Numbered from the stretch's first letter, positions 22,501 to 31,796 are shown. The stretch: 64,000 bases of DNA from Prevotella sp. UBA2739 (GCA_002353525.1 DEJV01000052.1:20738-84737); one strand, 5' to 3'. Notes: a model not told the origin generated them from the letters alone. Program-made: numbers and translations.

Positions 22501-23535
22501 GCCTATCCAGATGCGCCCTTTCTTGTCTTCACAGAAACGCGAGACGACATTGCCCGAGAGGCCGTTGTCGATGGAGAAGCCGTCGAAGCGCTTGCCCACC
22601 GGCGAGATGTAGCGAACACCGCCGTAGAACGTGCCTATCCACTTGCCACCCTCGTTGTCGGTGGTGAAGGCATAGACGAAACGGTCGTCGAACTTCATCC
22701 ACTCGCGGGTCTTGGGGTTGAAGCACACCAGACCGTCGTCGCAGCCGATGGTGATGCGGTCGTCGGCCTCTTCGTAGAGCGTATGGATGTGCCATCCCAC
22801 CTTGGCCAGCTGCGGATGGAGCACCTGCTCCAGCCGGCCGTCGTCGTGCATGAGCAAGAGTCCCTGCTCCCACGAGCCGAGCCACAGGCGGCCGTCGCGG
22901 GTCTGCAGCATGCGCAGCGAGGCCGCCGACGCCGGATAGCTGACGCTGACGGGCTCGAAACGGTTGTGCAGGCGGTTGAGCTTCTGCAGCACGGGCACGC
23001 TCCGGTTGGTGACGGCCCATATCTGGTTGCTGTTGTCGACATACACCTGGGCCACCGAGTTGCCGGCTGCCTTGATGTTGTACTGTCGTGACTGACCCGT
23101 CTTGGGCATATACTCCCACACGCCCTGCTGCATGGTAGAAATCCACAGACAGTCTTCCTCGTCCATGGAGAGATAGGTCACTTCGGAATGGATGTCGAGC
23201 GGCAGGCGGGTGTAGGTTTGCCGGGGAAAGTCGAAGAAGAACACGCCCAGGACGGTGCCCACGTAGATGCCCTCGTCGGAAGCCAGCAGGGAGGAGATGT
23301 ACTGGTTGACGCCCAGGCTGGCAATGCGGAAGGGCAGCACACGGCGGCCATCGTAACGGCAGAGGCCGTTGTCGGTGCCGAACCACATATAGCCGTACTT
23401 ATCTTGCACGATATTGCGCACGGCATTGGCTGCCAGCCCGTCGTTCATGGTGATGAGCCGGTAGCTATAGTCGTCGCGGGCACTGGCTGGCAGCAGGCCG
23501 AGAAGGCATAACGCGAGTAACAGTATGCGAATCAT
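19576..23535 (-). CDS. Hybrid two-component system regulator (HTCS) of the utilisation locus
   Basis: 1319 residues from the ATG at 23535 (MIRILLLALCLLGLLPASARDD, signal peptide). The periplasmic sensor is two seven-bladed propellers of Reg_prop repeats (repeated WFGTDNGLCRYD, WIGTFYGG, LWVGTQSGLCRYD; about 25-680) and a Y_Y_Y domain (about 690-765). One transmembrane helix (about 770-795) precedes HisKA with the phospho-His in FFTMIAHEIRTPVSLI, HATPase (ADNGVGIRHDDLKRIFEPFFQ, GTGIGLNIVKN), a receiver with Asp in IIISDWMMPRMDGAE and an AraC HTH (about 1219-1319). Such proteins bind an oligosaccharide in the periplasm and switch on the adjacent SusCD genes. The -7 box touches the ATG, so it is probably leaderless. 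The upstream 35 residues are rejected because they precede the promoter. Confidence 0.95.
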   Translation of the reverse strand: MIRILLLALCLLGLLPASARDDYSYRLITMNDGLAANAVRNIVQDKYGYMWFGTDNGLCRYDGRRVLPFRIASLGVNQYISSLLASDEGIYVGTVLGVFFFDFPRQTYTRLPLDIHSEVTYLSMDEEDCLWISTMQQGVWEYMPKTGQSRQYNIKAAGNSVAQVYVDNSNQIWAVTNRSVPVLQKLNRLHNRFEPVSVSYPASAASLRMLQTRDGRLWLGSWEQGLLLMHDDGRLEQVLHPQLAKVGWHIHTLYEEADDRITIGCDDGLVCFNPKTREWMKFDDRFVYAFTTDNEGGKWIGTFYGGVRYISPVGKRFDGFSIDNGLSGNVVSRFCEDKKGRIWIGSDDGGLMCYSPREGRFVAYPHQDILSKRNVHALTIDANNELWIGAYTDGVAVMNLETGQLRQYQQTADPHSLDNTSCYALLTDEQGWVWAGTMEGLNLYNRTADRFERIGKTDAMIVDIDEDWNSHLWLSTQGGGLWRCGRENRQLKTYRHADGDDHSLPDDQVNCALVDESGQLWVGTQSGLCRYDARHDRFDRVTLEVPSRNIMGIVEDNGALWLSTDRGIVRYEPKQAVKSTSEGNAYGKMSEAVQRFTLHDGLVSEQFQPNSVLKASDGRIYFGSTSGFNSFLPYQIKANHVMPPVYITGMSIMNREEYTAEGLPLDLSQTKELTLGYGDARMVTLSFASLSYCSPEKNQYAYMLEGFDRDWNYVGNQNQATYTNLPSGRYLFRVKATNNDGVWSTNEARLRIIVQPPFWWSWYAKLFYLLLLGTAIWYYVHLRLRRAEHRHQLEMQRLHEEKEKEVRDARLTFFTMIAHEIRTPVSLIIGPLEKMMKKGTPSDDLRIIDRNAHRLLELVNQLLDFRKVEQQSLVMHFAPQNIHELIENVSVRFAPTFENSGKHFSVAYPDEHFTAIVDREAVTKVVSNLLTNASKYTKDEVRLTCDVEPDGQHFRIAVADNGVGIRHDDLKRIFEPFFQAQDNKPGTGIGLNIVKNIVDQHHGTITIDSEVGKGSTFTVVLPVSQQMTEEQDTEAAKAAVLPAGAQQPDDTQAAGQHAADISPAEAGQRQKMLIVDDSDDMVGFLSENFREKYEVLTAGDGIEALDVLSKHEINIIISDWMMPRMDGAELCRRVRRNPLTSHIPFVMLTAKTDDDSKVQGMDVGADTYIEKPFSVQYLEACIRNMLQIRQQLMRKFSSMPLEPVTEIAQNPTDNDFLLQMNQIIEENFSNTALNVDFLAKSLNISRSGLFAKIKTLADVTPNEMIQIVRLKRAAQLLHDGGYMVSEVGYMVGFSNPSYFSKCFQKQFGIKPTEYMKAGN

Positions 23536-23542
23536 GATGTGG

Positions 23543-23550
23543 CAAAAATA
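23543..23550 (-). promoter_or_regulatory. HTCS gene -7 box TATTTTTG, leaderless spacing
   Basis: Minus-strand TATTTTTGCC ends seven bases before the ATG at 23535, so the transcript should start at the ATG. It separates HTCS expression from the upstream GH43 gene. Confidence 0.7.
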
Positions 23551-23647
23551 CAAAAAAAACGCAAAACGGCCAATGTTATCTGTCATTTTTTTTGAAATGA
23601 CCGGGCTGCCCGCTCGGGGGCAGGCGGCCTGATCATTCACAAGGGAT

Positions 23648-26600
23648 TCAGCGCTTCGGCTGATAGATGACGATGTCGCTCAGTTTCACCCACGAGAGGC
23701 GCTCGGTGTAGGTGGTCTGATAGACACCCACCTGCAGTTTGTCGGAGGTCACCTCGATGGGCGAGCCGGGCATGTTGCGCCAGGTCTGTCCGTCGCGGCT
23801 GGTACGGGCAAAGAGCAGCCGGCCGCGGCGCTCGAACTGCAGGATGGGATCGAAGTCGTAGCCTTTGTAGTTGGGGTATTGCGGACGCCCGTCGGGTCGG
23901 GTGACGGTGAGCATGTTGCCGCAGTTGTAGAGCGGGAAGACGCCCAGCTGATAGACGGCGTCGGCATCGGTGACGAGCAGTCCGCCCTCGTTGTAGGCCT
24001 TCGGCTTGTGCTCGGCAAGTCCTTCCATATCGGTGAAGCGGGCCATCATGACGAAGTCGCCCTCCACCTCCTCATAAATATGGCCACCATGCTGCAGCGG
24101 GTCTTCCTGGAACAGGGCCGTGGTGGCGGCGAGGGTCTGCTCGGCAGGCTGCTCGAAGACGGGTGTCATGAGGGGCGAGAGGGTGAAACGACTGTCGGGA
24201 TCGCTCTCGTCAAAGTCGTCGTCGCCCAGCGAGGGGATGCGGTCGTCTTTCCTCTGGTTGTACATCGTACGTACCTCGTCGGCGGTCACGGATTGCGGCA
24301 GGATGGCGAGTGAGCTGAGATAGCCTCTGAAGTTGTTGGCGCCCTGGCCGTCGGCTCCAATCACCACGCTGCCCTCGGGGCGGAGCATGATGAAGTTGTT
24401 GTGCTCTTTCAGCAGCTGGCCGTCGCGGTAGATGCGCTCCATCCATCCGTCGAAGGTAACCACCCAGTGGTGCCACTGTCCCTCAGCGGCCTTCACGGCC
24501 TCGGGGGCGCCACAGCTCTCGAACGAGCCCTGATGGTTGACGAGTCCGGTGGCGGGGTCGGTGCCCAGCCGCATCTCTGTGGTGGCGAGGTCGGCCTGCG
24601 AACTGCTGAGCGACGCCAGGGTGGCCACGGGACCTACCTCGGTCTGCAAGGCCCAAGCGCTGATGGTGTAAGGGGCATTGTAGCGATAGGCGTCGGCAAC
24701 GGGTGTGGGGGCCGTGAGGCGCTGTGAGCCGTTGAAGAAGAGGGCCCACCGCCCGTCTTTCACGCGGAGGCGCATGGGTTTGTTGGCCTTGAGGGTGATG
24801 CCCTCGGCCGTGGTCACCTCGCTGACGTCGGCAGGCTGCGTGCGGCCCTGCGCTAGGGCGGAGGCATCGAGGGTGATGGTGGCCTGACGGCGGTCAGCAG
24901 GACTGACATCCTTGCGGTGCATGCCGGGATAGCCATCGTTCGACTCGACATCGGTGTCGGGCAACAGAGGGGCCTTCTTCCACACCTTCACGTTCCAGAT
25001 GGCAGGCATGTGGCCGTTCTTCTGGGTGTCGGTGATGGTGATGCGCACATAGCGGGCTTTCGCCTTCTTGCGGTCGATCATCGGCGAGCCCTGCATGGTG
25101 TTGTCGGTGCGGTCGGCATAGAGGGTCCAGCGGCGGCCGTCGATAGAGGTTTCTATCTTGTACTGGTAGAAGAAGGTGGGATACTCGAACTGTGTCCACA
25201 CCTCGTTGAACGCGGTGGTGCGGCCGAGGTCGATCTGCAGCCACTCACCGTGCTGCTGCGGGTCCCAATTGGTATGGCGGGCCTTCCAGAGCGTGCCGTT
25301 ATTGTCGTCGACGGCATATTCGGGCTTGAACCACTCGTCGTAGTAGCTGCTGGCCGTGACCTTGGCACCATAGGCGAGGTTCTGACTGGCGGGCGGAGTG
25401 AGCAGTCCCACCTTCGATGCATCGTGGGTGGGGACGACGGGCAGGATGTTGCCGTCGGCATCGAACAGCAGCTCGTCGATGCACACCTGACGGTTGAAGC
25501 CATGAACGGAGTGCGGATTGTTGTGACGGTGGTAGACGATGTAGTAGCGGCCGTTCTCTTCCAGAATGCTGTGGTGGCCAGGGCCGTGGATGGTACCGTC
25601 GGCATTGGTGGAGAGGATGCAGCCCTTATACTCGAAGGGTCCCATGGGTCCGACGCTGGATGTGGCATACTGCACACGGTAGGTGTGGTCGTGGCACGAG
25701 CCAGAGGAGTAGGTGAAGTAATAGGTGTCGCCCCGGCGGAATACGAAGGGCGCCTCGAAGACATCCTTCAGCTCGGTGTTGGGGATGAGGCGCTTCTCGG
25801 CGAAGAACTCATCGGCGGCAATGGGGAGCGGAGCGTCTTCGCGCCAGCCGCGCGCATCGGCGGCACCCGGGGCGGGACGCTTGCCGCTGAGCCGGGCCAC
25901 ACCACAGCCGAAGCCGTCGTAGATGCCCCATGTGGTGAAATAGAGATACTCCTGGCCGTCGTCATCGCGGAACAGCTGGGGGTCGAGGGTGATGACATTG
26001 TGCACATAGCGGTCGGGCACCATCACGGCGTCGGCCTTCCCAAGGATGTTGTGCCAGGGTCCGATGGGCGACGATGCCTCGCCCACGTTGATGTTGCAGG
26101 GCTCGCAGTAGTAATAGCGGTAGGTGCCGTCGGGATGCTGCACCACGTCGGGTGCCCACACCACCTCGGTGGTGGGCCAGTTCATGACGATATTCTTCCA
26201 GTTGCGGAAGTCGCTTGACACCCACACCTGGGCGGGTCCGTAGCCGTTGCCCGTTCCGTCGGTGGTGGCATAGAGGTAATAGGTGTCGCCGAACTTACGG
26301 ATGGTGGGGTCGGCGAAATAGCCGGGAATGAAGGGGTTGCCGGCACCGGGGGTGTTCCAACGAGCGGCATTATCGGTCACGCGGAAGGTATAGGGGAACT
26401 CCCGCAGCTCGGCTTTCGGGTCGGGATTCTCCTCGGTGGGCATGGGTATCTGATAGTGCTCCTGCGGCGCGCCCATGACGATGAGGTAGAGGTGGCGGAG
26501 CGTCACGCCCTGCGGGACGGTGAACGTCGTGGCATTCACATCGCTATAGATTTCCTTGTCGTCGGTGGTGATGCCCACAAAGCCGTAGCGCAGCTGGTCG

Positions 26601-27625
26601 CCCCGGAGCTGGAGGCTGAACGACGTGGCACGGAGATTCACGAGACTGTCGAGCAGGATGGCATTGAAGCCGTATTCCTCGGGATAGTTGCGGGGCCGCA
26701 GCCACCCGCCGTTGTCGGTCAGCTCGGTGGTGAAGGAGCAGGCATACTTGCGCGTCGCGCGGCGGGCATGCTGGAAGTCGAAGTTGACCAGATGCTGGTA
26801 GCCGCGCAGCATCTCGTCGCAGAACTGTCCTTGCGTCATGTGGTACAGGCGCTGGTAGGTCATCACGGGGTCTTCCCCTATCCTACCCTGACGGTAGAGC
26901 TCGCCGATGGACTTCCGTCCGTGCAGGTCGCTCCACCACTGTATGACGTAGGGCGAATGGTAGATATTCTCCAGATGGAGATAGGCTTTGTGGGTGAGTT
27001 TCTTGAAAGCCTCGAAGTGGTAGTTCTCGTCGGTGATCCAGTCGGGGTTCACCTGCCAGAGCATCCATTGCGAGGTCATCTCGAAGAAGCCGCTGCCGCC
27101 CCAGGCGTCGCCCACCGAGTCGGCAGGTATCTGCAGCTGGAACGAGTGGCCCAGCTCGTGGGCCATGCAGTTCATCTTCTCGTCCTGAATGCGGTTGGGC
27201 GCCACCCATAGCGCCCCGATGAAGTTGTCGTAGGTGCCGCCATAGGCCGTGCCGTCGAGCGAGTAGTTGACCATGACCATCATCTTATAGCGGTCGCACT
27301 TGCTGCCGGGCAGAGAGAAAGCCAGCGTGTCGCGGAAGAAGTGGTAGAACGACTGCACCCGGTCGCGCAGATTCGTCAGGCTGAAGCGCATGGGATGGCC
27401 GTCGAGGTCGGGACCGCTGACGATGCCATTCGAGGGCTGCCGGTCGAAACCGCGTTCCCACATGAAGATGAGGTCGTCGGTCTGGATGCTCCTGGCGAAC
27501 GACCATCGTGAAGTGTCGGCCTGCAGGTCGATGCCCCGCAAGTCTTCAGGAATGAATATCTTCTTCTGGTCACTGGCACTCAAGCAGAGCAAGGCCACAG
27601 CCACCAACGTTACAATTCTTCTCAT
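23648..27625 (-). CDS. HExxH-domain (DUF6055-like) and GH43 fusion with discoidin and LamG-like modules
   Basis: 1325 residues from MRRIVTLVAVALLCLSASDQKK (signal peptide). Residues about 35-430 form a domain with a zinc-peptidase-like motif, MNCMAHELGHSFQ, homologous to the lipoprotein at 29460-31796. Next is a five-bladed GH43 propeller (about 440-770) opening FADPTIRKFGDTYYLYATTDG, with VWAPDVVQ and DVFEAPFVFRRGDTYYFTYSSG. A discoidin F5/8-type module follows (about 785-920), then a LamG/concanavalin-like module (about 990-1140) and a C-terminal beta-sandwich (about 1170-1325). It would attach to and cleave arabinose- or xylose-type side chains, possibly on glycoprotein. Fusion of the HExxH domain to a GH43 is unusual. 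Peptidase activity is inferred only from the motif. Confidence 0.85.
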   Translation of the reverse strand: MRRIVTLVAVALLCLSASDQKKIFIPEDLRGIDLQADTSRWSFARSIQTDDLIFMWERGFDRQPSNGIVSGPDLDGHPMRFSLTNLRDRVQSFYHFFRDTLAFSLPGSKCDRYKMMVMVNYSLDGTAYGGTYDNFIGALWVAPNRIQDEKMNCMAHELGHSFQLQIPADSVGDAWGGSGFFEMTSQWMLWQVNPDWITDENYHFEAFKKLTHKAYLHLENIYHSPYVIQWWSDLHGRKSIGELYRQGRIGEDPVMTYQRLYHMTQGQFCDEMLRGYQHLVNFDFQHARRATRKYACSFTTELTDNGGWLRPRNYPEEYGFNAILLDSLVNLRATSFSLQLRGDQLRYGFVGITTDDKEIYSDVNATTFTVPQGVTLRHLYLIVMGAPQEHYQIPMPTEENPDPKAELREFPYTFRVTDNAARWNTPGAGNPFIPGYFADPTIRKFGDTYYLYATTDGTGNGYGPAQVWVSSDFRNWKNIVMNWPTTEVVWAPDVVQHPDGTYRYYYCEPCNINVGEASSPIGPWHNILGKADAVMVPDRYVHNVITLDPQLFRDDDGQEYLYFTTWGIYDGFGCGVARLSGKRPAPGAADARGWREDAPLPIAADEFFAEKRLIPNTELKDVFEAPFVFRRGDTYYFTYSSGSCHDHTYRVQYATSSVGPMGPFEYKGCILSTNADGTIHGPGHHSILEENGRYYIVYHRHNNPHSVHGFNRQVCIDELLFDADGNILPVVPTHDASKVGLLTPPASQNLAYGAKVTASSYYDEWFKPEYAVDDNNGTLWKARHTNWDPQQHGEWLQIDLGRTTAFNEVWTQFEYPTFFYQYKIETSIDGRRWTLYADRTDNTMQGSPMIDRKKAKARYVRITITDTQKNGHMPAIWNVKVWKKAPLLPDTDVESNDGYPGMHRKDVSPADRRQATITLDASALAQGRTQPADVSEVTTAEGITLKANKPMRLRVKDGRWALFFNGSQRLTAPTPVADAYRYNAPYTISAWALQTEVGPVATLASLSSSQADLATTEMRLGTDPATGLVNHQGSFESCGAPEAVKAAEGQWHHWVVTFDGWMERIYRDGQLLKEHNNFIMLRPEGSVVIGADGQGANNFRGYLSSLAILPQSVTADEVRTMYNQRKDDRIPSLGDDDFDESDPDSRFTLSPLMTPVFEQPAEQTLAATTALFQEDPLQHGGHIYEEVEGDFVMMARFTDMEGLAEHKPKAYNEGGLLVTDADAVYQLGVFPLYNCGNMLTVTRPDGRPQYPNYKGYDFDPILQFERRGRLLFARTSRDGQTWRNMPGSPIEVTSDKLQVGVYQTTYTERLSWVKLSDIVIYQPKR

Positions 27626-27651
27626 ATCGGTATTCAGGTTTGTTATTCGTG

Positions 27652-29265
27652 TCAGTTTCCTGCAGGGTAGTTGGCTACCAGCTGGTCCATGAAGGCTGTG
27701 CGCTGCTGGAGCCATTTCTCCATGCGGTCGATTTCGGTCTGATAGTCTTTATCGATGGGCCACCGCTCGGCATTGCGCCCCATGGCCTCGGCGGCACAGA
27801 TGGCATAGCGCTTGGCCTCGGGCCAGAACTCGCTCATGATGCGGGGACTGATCTCTTTCCAACGGGCCTTCACCTGACTGACGAACTGGCGGCTCTTCCA
27901 CATGTCGGTGAAGAAACTCGGCACGTAGGTGTAGTTGCTGATGTGGCGGGCAGGGTCGGTGCCGAGCACCGTCTCGCGATAGTCGGTGAAGAAGGTGTGG
28001 CCGGTGCGCATCTGTCCCCAGTCGAAGTCGTAGCCGGCATCGAAGTCCCATAGCGGTCCGAAGGTCCACAGCGAACCGGCGCCGTCGTCCTTGTAGAGAT
28101 AGATGCTTCGCGGCGCCGCTACCTCGACGTTGTAGACCAACTCCTGGATGAGCAGATAGTCGATCATCACGCCGATGTCCATCACCTTGGCCAGTGCGTC
28201 GTAGTCGTGGGCCAGAATGAGGTTCTCAATCTGGCTCAGGGCGGTGCGGGCGTCGCTGATGAGCGTCTCGGGCGTGGCATAGTCTTCCGCCTCGGGGCAC
28301 TTCACGCAGACGGGCATCCTGTAGACTTGCGACCAGAAGTTGTCGCCTTCACCGGGAGCCTCCTCGGGTCCGTCGTCGACGTCGAGCGACAACAGCCAGC
28401 CTTTCTTGCTGCTGATGTTCACACGGCTCTTGCTCTGCTCCACCTGCTCGGTCAGCATGTAGAGGCCTTTATAGTCGCCGTTGAGCGTCAGTTCGACGAA
28501 GCGTGTATGGTTGGTATTGGGAATGCCCAGACCGCTGCCCATCTCGAAGACGAAGGTGTTCATCAGGTGGGTCGGGTCACGGTAGTTGGCCAGCATCACC
28601 CAGTCTTTCTCTTCGGCAAGGCCGAGAATGGAGGCCTTCTCGTCGAGCTTCAGTCGGTAGGGCTTCTTGGGATACCACTCCCACGTGGAGTTGCCTCGTC
28701 CGCGAATGCGCCCCCTGCCCTCGTAGTCCCATTCATCGTTGTCCGACTCTATCTTGATGTTACAGCCGCGATAGTCTTTCTTGCTGGTCACAGCCATATT
28801 GTTGTCTACGTCGATGGTGATTTTTGCTACTTGATACTTAGGTTCTGTCGGTTTGGGCTCATATTTTCTCACCTGTGTAATCTCAAAGGAATAATAGGTG
28901 ATGGTGGCCTGATTCCGATGAAAGTACTTCGTGTGCAGTGCGCGATATTTGCCGCTGACGACTACCGTCTCGTCTTTCAGCGCCTTCCATTCGTCTTTCA
29001 TGTTGGTCACCGTGACTATGGCACCTTCCTCGTCACCGCCTCCCATGAAGGGATTCACCTGTTCGCGGTCGAACTTGATCTCCCAATGGTTGCCATTCTC
29101 GTCGCTCACCAGCTGACAGCGGAAGTCGGTCAGCTCGTGCTCTGAGGTGTCTTTTGGATATGTGATGGTGACTTCGTCGTCGGACGTTGGTTCCTGCTCG
29201 TCGCTGTTGCTCGAACAACTTACCACCAGCAAGGCCAACAGGCCAAAAAGAAATATTCTCTTCAT
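27652..29265 (-). CDS. CotH-kinase family lipoprotein
   Basis: 537 residues from MKRIFLFGLLALLVVSCSSN, a lipoprotein signal with the lipid-accepting Cys at 17. After an N-terminal beta domain (about 30-155), the CotH fold starts near 165 (VAKITIDVDNNMAVTSKKDY) with RIRGRGNSTWEWYPKKPYRLKLDEKASILGL, MLTEQVEQSK and LWDFDAGYDFDWG, the motifs for ATP and Mg binding in CotH kinases. Family members phosphorylate proteins or act as accessory proteins in glycan loci. It lies between the two HExxH genes in one operon. A longer open frame upstream is rejected because the signal peptide fixes the start. Confidence 0.88.
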   Translation of the reverse strand: MKRIFLFGLLALLVVSCSSNSDEQEPTSDDEVTITYPKDTSEHELTDFRCQLVSDENGNHWEIKFDREQVNPFMGGGDEEGAIVTVTNMKDEWKALKDETVVVSGKYRALHTKYFHRNQATITYYSFEITQVRKYEPKPTEPKYQVAKITIDVDNNMAVTSKKDYRGCNIKIESDNDEWDYEGRGRIRGRGNSTWEWYPKKPYRLKLDEKASILGLAEEKDWVMLANYRDPTHLMNTFVFEMGSGLGIPNTNHTRFVELTLNGDYKGLYMLTEQVEQSKSRVNISSKKGWLLSLDVDDGPEEAPGEGDNFWSQVYRMPVCVKCPEAEDYATPETLISDARTALSQIENLILAHDYDALAKVMDIGVMIDYLLIQELVYNVEVAAPRSIYLYKDDGAGSLWTFGPLWDFDAGYDFDWGQMRTGHTFFTDYRETVLGTDPARHISNYTYVPSFFTDMWKSRQFVSQVKARWKEISPRIMSEFWPEAKRYAICAAEAMGRNAERWPIDKDYQTEIDRMEKWLQQRTAFMDQLVANYPAGN

Positions 29266-29397
29266 CTTCTTTGTATTCAACATATCGATTTTCTGCATCA
29301 TTCTCAATCGGTCTTTAAACTGACAACAGGAGCGTTTTCCTTGTTTTGAGAGTCCATTCACGTCAGATATCCTAAAAGACCGATGGGGAATAATAGC

Positions 29398-29439
29398 GGG
29401 AGCGAAACCCGACCCGAAAAGGCCACTGGCTCCGCTCCC
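29398..29439 (-). promoter_or_regulatory. Intercistronic hairpin upstream of the CotH gene
   Basis: GGGAGCG (29398-29404) and CGCTCCC (29433-29439) pair perfectly across the gap of 194 bases between the HExxH gene and CotH. It has no T-run, so it may stabilise or process the operon mRNA. Confidence 0.45.
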
Positions 29440-29459
29440 CAAACCTAAAAAACGGTGCT

Positions 29460-31796
29460 TTAAAAATGCAGTTTGATCGTCATCACTGCCTTATACTGTT
29501 TGCCGTCCTTGGTATATACCCAAGTAGGTTTCATGGAATAAGACTTGCCAGCCTCCACCGTGCCGGGTTTGAAGCCGATGGGGAAGTAATAAGACGTACC
29601 GCTATACTCGTAGTACAACTGGCCATCGTCCCATGTGGAAGAATAGCCTGCAGCACTAATCCACGGTCCAATGCCATTGGTCGTGCAATGGTAGTCGATG
29701 GTGCCGTCGGGCTGCGTCAGTCCAATGGCAATCTTACCTTCTGCGGGTCTTACAAGGTCTGCCTCACCTTCCACGCCAGAAGACTCGCGCGAAGCTGTGA
29801 GAGCCAGAATCTCTGCGGGCTGCAGTTTGAAAGCCTTGCCAATCTTCTCCATGATACCCTCACCAAGCAGGTCTATCTGAGTGACCTCATAGCCCTCGAA
29901 GGCAGCGTCGAGTCCTTTCACGTCGAAAGAGACAGCCACGTCTTCAGGATCGCCTGCAGGAATCTCGATGAAGCCCTTCACGCTGGTGCCCTGGAACTTC
30001 ACGTTGTAGGGCCACTGCTGGTCGTTGGTCTCGTCGTCGTCCCAAGCCTGGCGCTGATAGTTGGTCGGGGTGGCCACCACCACGAGGTAGAGCTTGTCGG
30101 TGCCGGCGGGAACCTTCATCTCTGCCACGGCGTTCTTGCCCTTGGCCATGGTGCCATAGACCGACTTATCGCCACAGATGGCTACGAAGCCCACGCGATA
30201 GGCCGAAGAGTTGTTCGACTGCTGGTTGTAGGTCGAGACATTGCCCTTGGCATTACCGTCGCCGTCGACCACCTTACCGGCATCACCGTCGGGAAGCGCA
30301 CTGCCTGGAGTCACTGCCTTCAGGTCGGCTTTCACCGTTGTGCCTGCGGCAGGAATATCCAGTTCGATGGCGTTGAAGCCGGTTGTACCGGGACAGTTGT
30401 CGTAGGTAGGCTGGAATCCACCGTCCTTTGGCAACACATTGGTTGTATAGTTGGCAGCACCGGGATTCAGAGAGAGGTACTGGTGTACGGCGTCGAAGTC
30501 GTAGTTCACGGCACGGGCGGCATAGTCGTAGTACTCGTCGTAGAACTTCTCCATGTCGTTGCCACAGAACAGGCGGGCATAGGTCTGGAGCGGATCCTCG
30601 GGGAAGGTGCTCTCCTGCCAGATGCGGCCGTAGGCCTCGATACCGTGCTTCTGTGTCAGGTAGTAAGGCAGCCAGTAAGAGGCATAGCGCATGAACTCGT
30701 GGTTGAAGTGGCGGTGATGGTTGCGAAGCCATACTGCTGGATGAGCCTCCTGAGTGAAGCACTCCTCGGGATAGTCCTGGAACGACTGCCACTGGGCGCA
30801 CTGCTCCCAGTAAGCACAGCCGCCGGCACCATTCTCGCCGAAGCCGTAGCGGAAGCCGCCGTTCATGCCGTATTCGGTCTCCTGAGCCTGACCATTGAGC
30901 AGCTTGTCGCAGCCCACCTGGTACTGGAACGAGTGACCAATCTCATGGCCGATAGTCGAGCCGACGGGCTGACAGGTAGAGGGGTTCACCCAGAGGGCAC
31001 CAATCTTATTGTCGTAGCCTGAGCCGGTGGCGAGCCAGTCTTGCTGGTAGAGCAGATAGATCTGCATCTTGTAGTTGTCGAGGTTACTCTTGCCCTGGCC
31101 CACAGTCACCATCTTCAGCTTCTCCACATTGGTGGTATAGAACTGCTCGGCCTTCTGCAGCAGGTCGTCGATGTCGACACGCAGGGATGCGGGCACATCG
31201 GTAGAGTTGGGATCATAGCCGAAGCCGGGCTCCCAGAACACGAAGAAGTGCTCACTCTGCTTCATGCGCCAGAACGACCACTTGGCATCGTCGCGCAGCA
31301 TGTTGTCTACACCTTTCTCGAAACCTTCGTTCCACGGGCCGGGACAGGTGTATTTGTCGAAGTTCTGCACCTGCGAGCGGTCCATGATATGCACAGCATC
31401 GGGATTCTGGTTCTGGTGAACATTGATGACAGAGACTTTGTCGCCACAACGAATCTCAATCTGCGCGTCGCGGTAGAACTCAGAGTTGTTCTTCGTCAGA
31501 CAGAACGGCATCTTCACCTCACCAGCCTTACCAGTATTCACTGTCAGGGTGATCCACTCAATCTTGGTATTGGCGGCACGGGTGGTCACATCGCTGACGC
31601 TGGCCGACCAATCGTCGTTGGCAGTGAACGTGATGGAGCTCTCCACCTCGTCCCATTCCACCGTCTTATTTAATTCACTCTCCGCAATAGATATATTGCC
31701 GACAACGATTTCATCGTCATCCGAACAAGCGAAGAGACCGAGAGCGAAGAGCGCTACGAGGGCGCTCTTGCTCATGAGTCTTGATATCATTTTCAT
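29460..31796 (-). CDS. HExxH-motif lipoprotein (BACON, DUF6055-like, DUF4859-like)
   Basis: 778 residues. A lipoprotein signal ends LFALGLFACSDDD. Residues about 35-130 form a BACON-like beta domain (ITFTANDDWSASVSDVTTR). Then comes a domain of about 160-560 with the motif STIGHEIGHSFQYQV (His-Glu-x-x-His), with FFVFWEPGFGYDP and KIGALWVNP shared with the GH43 fusion protein. The C-terminus (about 600-778) is like the DUF4859-type domain of the neighbouring lipoprotein (both have NGIGxW(I/L)). Surface exposure on the outer membrane is likely. The HExxH suggests a metallopeptidase, perhaps acting on the protein backbone of the substrate; this is inference. Confidence 0.8.
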   Translation of the reverse strand: MKMISRLMSKSALVALFALGLFACSDDDEIVVGNISIAESELNKTVEWDEVESSITFTANDDWSASVSDVTTRAANTKIEWITLTVNTGKAGEVKMPFCLTKNNSEFYRDAQIEIRCGDKVSVINVHQNQNPDAVHIMDRSQVQNFDKYTCPGPWNEGFEKGVDNMLRDDAKWSFWRMKQSEHFFVFWEPGFGYDPNSTDVPASLRVDIDDLLQKAEQFYTTNVEKLKMVTVGQGKSNLDNYKMQIYLLYQQDWLATGSGYDNKIGALWVNPSTCQPVGSTIGHEIGHSFQYQVGCDKLLNGQAQETEYGMNGGFRYGFGENGAGGCAYWEQCAQWQSFQDYPEECFTQEAHPAVWLRNHHRHFNHEFMRYASYWLPYYLTQKHGIEAYGRIWQESTFPEDPLQTYARLFCGNDMEKFYDEYYDYAARAVNYDFDAVHQYLSLNPGAANYTTNVLPKDGGFQPTYDNCPGTTGFNAIELDIPAAGTTVKADLKAVTPGSALPDGDAGKVVDGDGNAKGNVSTYNQQSNNSSAYRVGFVAICGDKSVYGTMAKGKNAVAEMKVPAGTDKLYLVVVATPTNYQRQAWDDDETNDQQWPYNVKFQGTSVKGFIEIPAGDPEDVAVSFDVKGLDAAFEGYEVTQIDLLGEGIMEKIGKAFKLQPAEILALTASRESSGVEGEADLVRPAEGKIAIGLTQPDGTIDYHCTTNGIGPWISAAGYSSTWDDGQLYYEYSGTSYYFPIGFKPGTVEAGKSYSMKPTWVYTKDGKQYKAVMTIKLHF

